A DNA stretch of 11,184 nt. Source: CAZKMM01 sp964553915 (GTDB lineage Bacteria; RBG-13-61-14; DRUE01). Shown here one piece after another: positions 6,333-11,184 of this stretch (positions are counted from its first letter, which is position 1; each line of letters begins with the position of its first letter). A model generated the notes under the pieces. The model had not been told where the DNA came from. It did not search any database and was given only the letters and a program-made list of their open reading frames with translations. The stretch spans positions 1 to 11,184 of the forward strand of contig CAZKMM010000088.1 in NCBI GenBank assembly GCA_964553915.1, given 5' to 3'. The translations under genes and the position numbers were made by a program.

Positions 6333-9063
6333 AAGGAAGAAATATGTATATTTCTTTGGGGATGGCAAAGCAGAAGGCAAAGCGGAGATGCGCGACCTTC
6401 TGGGTGGAAAAGGTGCCAACCTCGCAGAAATGACCAACCTGGGCATCCCGGTTCCTGCCGGGTTTACCATCACCACTGAGGTATGTGTTTATTACTTCCA
6501 GAATAAGGGCAAATTACCGTCCGGCCTGGAGGAAGATGTGGAGAAGAATATCCATCGGATTGAGCGGGTAATGGGAGCCAGATTCGGCTATGAGACGAAT
6601 CCGCTTTTAGTAAGTGTCAGAAGCGGAGCCCCCATCAGTATGCCGGGAATGATGGATACGATTTTAAATCTGGGATTGAATTTTAAAACTTTAAATGGAC
6701 TGATTGACCGAACTGATAATCCTCGCTTTGGCTGGGACAGTTTCCGCAGGTTTATTCAGATGTATGGAAATGTGGTAATGGGAATTCCCAGCGAGGAATT
6801 TGAAGCCATTTTAGAGCAGGTGAAAAAAGAAAAAAGAGTGGAGAAAGATATTGAGCTGACTGCTGAGGACTTTCAGGAGGTGGTGGATAGGTATCTGGAT
6901 TTGATTAAAAAGAAGAAAAAGAAATTCCCGCTTGACCCCTGGGAACAGCTCTGGGGTGGGATTCGGGCGGTTTTTGATAGCTGGAACAATGAGCGGGCAA
7001 AAACCTACCGAAAGCTGAACAATATCCCGGATGATATGGGCACCGCCTGTAATGTTCAGGCAATGGTCTTTGGCAATATGGGGTCGGATTCTGCTACCGG
7101 GGTATGTTTTACCCGGGACCCGGCAACCGGGGAGAAAAGATTTTTTGGAGAGTGGCTTCCCAATGCTCAGGGAGAGGATGTGGTAGCAGGGATTCGCACT
7201 CCTCTGCCTATTACCAGAGAAGGCAAGAAATCCCTGGGTGAGGTAAGCCTGGAGGAGTATATGCCCAATTGCTATCGCCAGCTGGTGGATATTTATAAGC
7301 TCCTGGAGAAGCATTTTAAAGATATGCAGGATATTGAGTTCACGATTCAGAACGGAAGGCTCTGGATTCTTCAGACCCGAACCGGAAAGAGAACCGGATT
7401 GGCTTCGGTGCGGATCGCGGTGGATATGGTTCGGGAAAGATTGATTACCAAAGAAGAAGCGGTTCGGAGGGTGGAGCCTGAGGCTCTGATTCAACTTCTT
7501 GCACCAATTTTTGATGAGAAGGAGAAAAAACAGGCAATTGCTCAGGGGAAGCTGTTAGCCAAAGGATTAAACGCTGGACCTGGAGCGGCGAGCGGAAGAA
7601 TTGTTTTTAACGCAGATGAGGTAGAAAAGGAAGCCCAGAAGGGTCCGGTAATTCTGGTGCGGATTGAGACCAGTCCGGAGGATATTCACGGAATGGCACT
7701 GGCAAAGGGGATTCTCACTGCCCGGGGAGGGATGACTTCTCACGCGGCCCTGGTTGCCCGGGGAATGGGCAAGCCCTGTATAGTAGGATGCGGGGATTTG
7801 AATATCAACTATGCCAAGAAACAGATGACAGTAAAAGGCAGGGTTTTCAAGCAGGGAGACTGGCTCTCCATTGATGGCACCACCGGGGAGGTGATAGAAG
7901 GGGAGCTTAAAACCTATCCCAGCGAGGTGGTGCAGGTTCTGGTGGAAGGAAAGCTCAAGCCCAATGAATCTATGATTTATAAATATTTTGAAAAAATCTT
8001 GAACTGGGCAGATGAGATTCGCCGGCTCGGAGTAAGGTGCAATGCGGATACTTCCCGAGATACCGGGATTGGAAGGAAGTTCGGAGCAGAGGGAATTGGA
8101 CTCTGCCGGACCGAGCATATGTTCTTTGAGCCGGAGCGGATTGAGGCAATGAGGCAGATGATTATTGCGGAAACCCCCGAGGAACGCTGGAAAGCTTTGG
8201 AAAAGATTCTTCCGATGCAGAAAAATGACTTTATTGAGATTTTCAAGGAGATGCCAGCAATGCCCGTAACCATTCGGCTTTTGGACCCACCTCTGCACGA
8301 ATTTTTACCGCATACTGCGAAAGAGATGCGGGAGCTGGCAAAGAGTCTGGGAGTGCCTTACAGCAAGCTTCAGGCACGGGTGGAGCAGTTGAAAGAGTTT
8401 AACCCGATGCTCGGACATCGTGGTTGCCGGCTGGGAATTACTTACCCGGAGATATATGACCTTCAGGTTCGGGCAATAATAGAGGCAGCGTGTGAGGTAG
8501 CAAAGAAAAGCAAGAAGAAACCTCTCCCGGAGATAATGATACCTCTGGTTGGGCATAAGAAGGAGCTGGAGCTGATTCGCCAGCGAGCAGAAAAGATAAT
8601 CAAAGAGACCCTGAAGAAATATAAGGTAAAAGTGAGCTGGAGCATTGGGACAATGATAGAGGTTCCCAGAGCTGCGCTCTGTGCGGATGAGATTGCCGAG
8701 GTGGCAGAGTTTTTCAGCTTTGGCACCAATGACCTTACCCAGACCACGCTGGGAATCAGCCGGGATGATTCTGCCAGCTTCCTTCCTGAGTATGTCCAGC
8801 TTAAAATCTACCAGCGAGACCCGTTTCAGGCTATTGACCAGGAAGGAGTGGGGCAGTTAATGGAGATAGGAGTTAACAAGGGCAGAAGCACTCGCCCGAA
8901 GCTAAAAATCGGTATCTGCGGAGAGCACGGAGGGGAGCCAAGCTCGGTGGAATTCTGCCACCGGATTGGTCTGGATTATGTGAGTTGTTCTCCCTATCGG
9001 GTGCCTGTGGCAAGAATGGCTGCCGCCCATGCGGTTATAAAAGAAAAAAAACAGGAAAAATAA
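6325..9063 (+). CDS. ppdK: Pyruvate, phosphate dikinase
   Basis: PPDK interconverts pyruvate + ATP + phosphate and PEP + AMP + pyrophosphate in the cytoplasm, serving either gluconeogenic PEP formation or PPi-linked glycolysis. The 912-residue product is full length and slightly longer than the roughly 875-residue Clostridium symbiosum enzyme. The ATP-grasp domain runs from FFGDGKAEGKAEMRDLLGGKGANLAEM to LWILQTRTGKRTG. The swivelling domain contains GPGAASG (418-424) and GGMTSHAA with the phosphorylated His473. The PEP/pyruvate barrel contains GIGLCRTEHMFF (Arg595), SFGTNDLTQTT and GICGEHGGEP with the catalytic Cys865. By motif these correspond to the known His455, Arg561 and Cys831. A run of six lysines sits at 195-200. 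The ATG at 6325 was preferred over a GTG at 6292 because AGGGAGG ends 6 nt upstream of it. It overlaps the glyS stop by 8 nt (ATGGTTAA), making this the third gene of the glyQ operon. Confidence 0.97.
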   Translation: MVKRKKYVYFFGDGKAEGKAEMRDLLGGKGANLAEMTNLGIPVPAGFTITTEVCVYYFQNKGKLPSGLEEDVEKNIHRIERVMGARFGYETNPLLVSVRSGAPISMPGMMDTILNLGLNFKTLNGLIDRTDNPRFGWDSFRRFIQMYGNVVMGIPSEEFEAILEQVKKEKRVEKDIELTAEDFQEVVDRYLDLIKKKKKKFPLDPWEQLWGGIRAVFDSWNNERAKTYRKLNNIPDDMGTACNVQAMVFGNMGSDSATGVCFTRDPATGEKRFFGEWLPNAQGEDVVAGIRTPLPITREGKKSLGEVSLEEYMPNCYRQLVDIYKLLEKHFKDMQDIEFTIQNGRLWILQTRTGKRTGLASVRIAVDMVRERLITKEEAVRRVEPEALIQLLAPIFDEKEKKQAIAQGKLLAKGLNAGPGAASGRIVFNADEVEKEAQKGPVILVRIETSPEDIHGMALAKGILTARGGMTSHAALVARGMGKPCIVGCGDLNINYAKKQMTVKGRVFKQGDWLSIDGTTGEVIEGELKTYPSEVVQVLVEGKLKPNESMIYKYFEKILNWADEIRRLGVRCNADTSRDTGIGRKFGAEGIGLCRTEHMFFEPERIEAMRQMIIAETPEERWKALEKILPMQKNDFIEIFKEMPAMPVTIRLLDPPLHEFLPHTAKEMRELAKSLGVPYSKLQARVEQLKEFNPMLGHRGCRLGITYPEIYDLQVRAIIEAACEVAKKSKKKPLPEIMIPLVGHKKELELIRQRAEKIIKETLKKYKVKVSWSIGTMIEVPRAALCADEIAEVAEFFSFGTNDLTQTTLGISRDDSASFLPEYVQLKIYQRDPFQAIDQEGVGQLMEIGVNKGRSTRPKLKIGICGEHGGEPSSVEFCHRIGLDYVSCSPYRVPVARMAAAHAVIKEKKQEK

Positions 9064-9075
9064 TTATTTTTTCTT
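9041..9075 (+). terminator. Possible weak AT-rich terminator hairpin at the ppdK end
   Basis: A nine-base run at 9041-9049 (AAGAAAAAA) is exactly complementary to TTTTTTCTT at 9067-9075. A nested perfect 16-nt all-A/T palindrome lies at 9056-9071 and spans the ppdK stop codon. The structure ends in a T-run, but it has almost no G/C pairs and partly lies within the coding sequence. It also overlaps the -35 hexamer of the next promoter, so its role as a terminator is doubtful. Confidence 0.25.
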
Positions 9076-9102
9076 GACAGATATTTAAAAATTTAATAAA
9101 CT
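9074..9102 (+). promoter_or_regulatory. Probable promoter for the outer-membrane protein operon
   Basis: A perfect -35 TTGACA (9074-9079) is followed after 17 bp by TAAACT (9097-9102), a 4-of-6 match to the -10 consensus, within a very AT-rich segment. The predicted start of transcription is near 9109, giving a leader of about 25 nt before the ATG at 9134. It would separate the envelope genes from the glyQ-glyS-ppdK operon, although read-through from ppdK cannot be excluded. Confidence 0.6.
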
Positions 9103-9133
9103 TTTAACCAGCAAAATCTTTTTGGAGGGGCAG

Positions 9134-10549
9134 ATGGCGAAAAGAATAAAATGGCTGGCGAGTGTGGTTCTTTTTTTCTCGTTTCTTTCTCCTGCCTTTG
9201 CCCAGATGATGGGGTTGAATGATGGATACACCCGGATTTTTGGAATTGATTCCCGAAGCGCGGCGATGGGTGGAGCAATGGTGGCAGTAGCAGAGGGGAT
9301 TGAAGCAATCGCTTATAATCCGGCAATTTTAGCTTTAACCAGAAACTCCTTAACTGCCCAGCTTCAACTTTTCCCCTCCGCCAAATTGATGGTGAATGAT
9401 ACAAATTGTGCACCGAGCGGGACCGGGATGGTTCTTGGCTTCACCCAGAAATTTCTTCGGGACCGGCTCGGGGTTGGTTTTCTTTTCAATATGAGTGCAG
9501 GAGGGGGAATAGGTGGTGAAGGAGCGAGTATTCCTTTAATTGGAGATGGGGGAGGATTTTCCTGGCCGACGTTTAGTGCCCCGAGTCTTCCTCTGGGCTG
9601 GGGATTTGGTATTAAGCTTCATGAGACCCTTGGAGTGGGAATTGCTCCGGCAAGTGATATGTGGATTCGGGTAAGCGAATTCAATCTTCCCATGACCCCT
9701 TATCTTCGAGTCCTGCTGGGAGTTGATGTCGGTCGTCCGGCTCTTGATATCAATCCGGGATTTGGCATGGGAATTTCCAGTGAAAATACCAAATTTGCTC
9801 TGGCGGTAGCATTTCGTCCCATAAAATATCTTAGCCTTGGCTATATGACTATTCCTTTAAGTAAAACCAGGCTCCGGCTCCCATTAGTGATATATGGTGG
9901 AGGAGTGATGGATGATTCTCAAAGTTTAATGATTTTTGATATTAATGCCACCCCACCAGTTGAGCAGTTTGGAGCTGGGGTTCATATCCCCATCCCTCAC
10001 AGTGAGCTAACCCTGGCTTATACTTATCAATATCTTGGTTTTGGTGAGCTTTATGAAGAGCTTTATGGAGATTATTTAAAATATTCTGACCCATTGCTTA
10101 ATGATGTGGTGAGTGTGAGCTATTCTGCTCCCATCCCTCAAGATGATGTTTATCTGAACCGTTTTGGACTTGAATATACTCTGAGGCTGGGAGAATTTGG
10201 GGTGCTCTCTGGGAGAAATCCGGAGCTGGCGGTAAGAGCTGGTTATTTTGAATGGGAATCATTTTTGCCCCAGGTGCCCAGAGATAACCGATTTGATAAT
10301 GATTTCCAGGTTTATTCTTTTGGTCTGGGATTTAAATTTGACCAGAAAGGAAAAGCCAGCATTGAACAACCTCTGGTGAAACATCAATTTGCCATAGATT
10401 TTCATCTTCAACATCTGACAATGGAAGATAAAGACTATGTGCTTCAATATGGATACTGGCAACAGCCCACCGCTTCTGAACAATACTATTATTACCATAC
10501 CGAGGGTGAAATCTGGGCAATGGGCTTGCAATTCACCTGGCTCCATTAA
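9134..10549 (+). CDS. Outer-membrane beta-barrel protein, PorV/UPF0164/FadL-like
   Basis: This 471-residue protein is probably an outer-membrane beta-barrel. Residues 1-23 form a classic signal peptide: a basic start (MAKRIKW), a hydrophobic core and AFA before Gln24. The mature N-terminus, IFGIDSRSAAMGGAMVAVAEGIEAIAYNPAILAL, matches the pattern G.R..AMGGA.VA.A....A...NPA.L shared by PorV/PorQ, UPF0164 and OmpP1/FadL-type barrels. The rest has many alternating, aromatic- and glycine-rich strands (for example LTLAYTYQYLGFGELY and VYSFGLGFKF), and the chain ends in WAMGLQFTWLH, consistent with a final barrel strand. The substrate cannot be read from the sequence: fatty-acid or hydrophobic transport and a secretion-shuttle role are both family precedents. 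GGAGG ends 5 nt before the ATG at 9134. A TTG at 9122 would overlap this ribosome site and is rejected. An unrecognised anchored protein follows 17 nt later and may be a partner. Confidence 0.8.
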   Translation: MAKRIKWLASVVLFFSFLSPAFAQMMGLNDGYTRIFGIDSRSAAMGGAMVAVAEGIEAIAYNPAILALTRNSLTAQLQLFPSAKLMVNDTNCAPSGTGMVLGFTQKFLRDRLGVGFLFNMSAGGGIGGEGASIPLIGDGGGFSWPTFSAPSLPLGWGFGIKLHETLGVGIAPASDMWIRVSEFNLPMTPYLRVLLGVDVGRPALDINPGFGMGISSENTKFALAVAFRPIKYLSLGYMTIPLSKTRLRLPLVIYGGGVMDDSQSLMIFDINATPPVEQFGAGVHIPIPHSELTLAYTYQYLGFGELYEELYGDYLKYSDPLLNDVVSVSYSAPIPQDDVYLNRFGLEYTLRLGEFGVLSGRNPELAVRAGYFEWESFLPQVPRDNRFDNDFQVYSFGLGFKFDQKGKASIEQPLVKHQFAIDFHLQHLTMEDKDYVLQYGYWQQPTASEQYYYYHTEGEIWAMGLQFTWLH

Positions 10550-10566
10550 ATAAAAAGGGGGGAAAG

Positions 10567-11184
10567 ATGAAGCGGGCAAAGGTCAAAAAATTTTTTCTAG
10601 GCGGAATAATTGTTCTGGCTTTACTGGCGCTTAATATTTATGGAATTAGCTGTATACCTAGTTTTGTTTCCAATGATGAAAAGGTTCCGGCTCCAGACCT
10701 TCCTGATTCAGTTGGGGAGTATGGTCAATTTTTTGTTTACCGGGTAGGAGACGGCAAGATTAAGACCCTGGTGAATCCCGAGATTATACCTTATTATGTC
10801 ACTGATGTTGGATATCTTCCTTCTGATACCGCTGATAAAGCCTGGCAGGCAGTTTATAATATTGAGCATTGTGGAGATGGATATGAGCCCGAGCTGAAGT
10901 CGCAAAATACCCCGTATGATTATATTGATGAAGACCAGACTATTTTTTACTATCATGTAAATTTTAATAATAAAGATAATCAATTTCCAATTCTTCCAAT
11001 TCCAAATTACGATCAAATTTCCTCAATGCTAGTACAGTCTCTGTATCCTTATCCATCAGGATTTTGCAAAGACTGGCAAGAAAGAGACCGGAAGGGAAGA
11101 TACTCCTCAGACCATCCAGAAGCAATTGTGGATAATGGTCAATTTTATCTTTATTACACTAATTATCCGTCTCTGGATTTAGAG
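10567..11184 (+). CDS. Unrecognised secreted or membrane-anchored protein (3' partial)
   Basis: The frame from the ATG at 10567 is open to the right edge (206 codons, no stop), with a strong AGGGGGG ribosome site just upstream. I do not recognise the family. The N-terminus has a basic stretch (MKRAKVKK) and a hydrophobic segment of about residues 9-25 (FFLGGIIVLALLALNIY), then GISC with Cys29. This could be an uncleaved anchor, a signal peptide, or a poor lipoprotein signal, since Gly at -3 does not fit a typical lipobox. The exported part is rich in Tyr, Phe, Asn, Asp and Pro. It contains two GQF-aromatic motifs at residues 53 and 191, both starting from an identical 12-nt DNA stretch, and a related QTIFYYHV between them, which suggests beta-strand repeats. 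Its DNA is much more AT-rich than the genes before ppdK's end. It follows the barrel gene by 17 nt and is probably cotranscribed with it, so a cell-envelope or surface role is likely. Confidence 0.7.
   Translation, partial: MKRAKVKKFFLGGIIVLALLALNIYGISCIPSFVSNDEKVPAPDLPDSVGEYGQFFVYRVGDGKIKTLVNPEIIPYYVTDVGYLPSDTADKAWQAVYNIEHCGDGYEPELKSQNTPYDYIDEDQTIFYYHVNFNNKDNQFPILPIPNYDQISSMLVQSLYPYPSGFCKDWQERDRKGRYSSDHPEAIVDNGQFYLYYTNYPSLDLE
10985..11002 (+). repeat. Two-copy tandem 9-nt repeat inside the last gene
   Basis: TTCCAATTC occurs twice in direct tandem, at 10985-10993 and 10994-11002. The unit is three codons long, so it keeps the reading frame and encodes the PILPIP segment. It looks like a small local duplication that adds proline to a probable linker. 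No wider repeat array is visible. Confidence 0.7.

Noticed and set aside
6811..7494. Minus-strand open frames opposite ppdK (also 7567-8298) as antisense genes
   Set aside because: They lie opposite a full-length conserved enzyme, show no recognisable domain, and are expected shadows of the codon bias on the coding strand.
10708..11016. A 102-residue minus-strand frame near the right edge
   Set aside because: It lies opposite the plus-strand partial gene that has a strong ribosome site and signal-like N-terminus. Its Ile/Asn-rich translation reflects AT-rich DNA.

Overview
The window reads as a compact, all-plus-strand stretch of a diderm (Gram-negative type) bacterial chromosome. The evidence is the two-subunit bacterial glycyl-tRNA synthetase (glyQ/glyS), an outer-membrane beta-barrel protein with a clear signal peptide, strong AGGAGG-like ribosome binding sites, and a consensus sigma-70/sigma-A promoter. 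Base composition looks middling over most of the window and becomes clearly AT-rich near the right edge. I cannot name the phylum. The barrel's N-terminal motif resembles PorV/UPF0164-like proteins, which are common in uncultured deep-branching lineages, but that is only an impression.

Layout. (1) 1-530: the C-terminus of a ClC-type chloride channel/antiporter with a pair of CBS domains; its 5' part is outside the window. (2) 540-3153: a tight run of trxB (thioredoxin reductase), prmA (L11 methyltransferase) and rsmE (16S rRNA m3U1498 methyltransferase). trxB and prmA share an ATGA stop/start, and prmA and rsmE overlap or nearly abut. (3) 3154-3268: the only sizeable break, holding a textbook promoter and a strong Shine-Dalgarno. 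(4) 3269-9063: glyQ, glyS and ppdK, in which each junction is an 8-nt stop/start overlap. (5) 9064-9133: a short AT-rich gap with a second probable promoter. (6) 9134-11184: a PorV/FadL-like outer-membrane protein followed 17 nt later by an unrecognised, N-terminally anchored or secreted protein that runs off the window.

Together the first two operons cover redox homeostasis, ribosome modification, glycine charging of tRNA and PEP/pyruvate interconversion. The last pair is cell-envelope biology. Most of the window is ordinary housekeeping.

The most unusual feature is the start of glyQ. The conserved N-terminus of the alpha subunit is encoded in frame, but no ATG, GTG or TTG precedes it. The best-placed initiator, 7 nt after a strong Shine-Dalgarno, is an ATC codon at 3269. 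Either this is a rare AUC initiation site or the sequence carries an error there. The second point of interest is the unrecognised envelope gene at the right edge, which has in-frame GQF-aromatic motifs and a sharply lower GC content. I see no mobile element, CRISPR array, tRNA or rRNA gene, and no convincing new multi-gene system.
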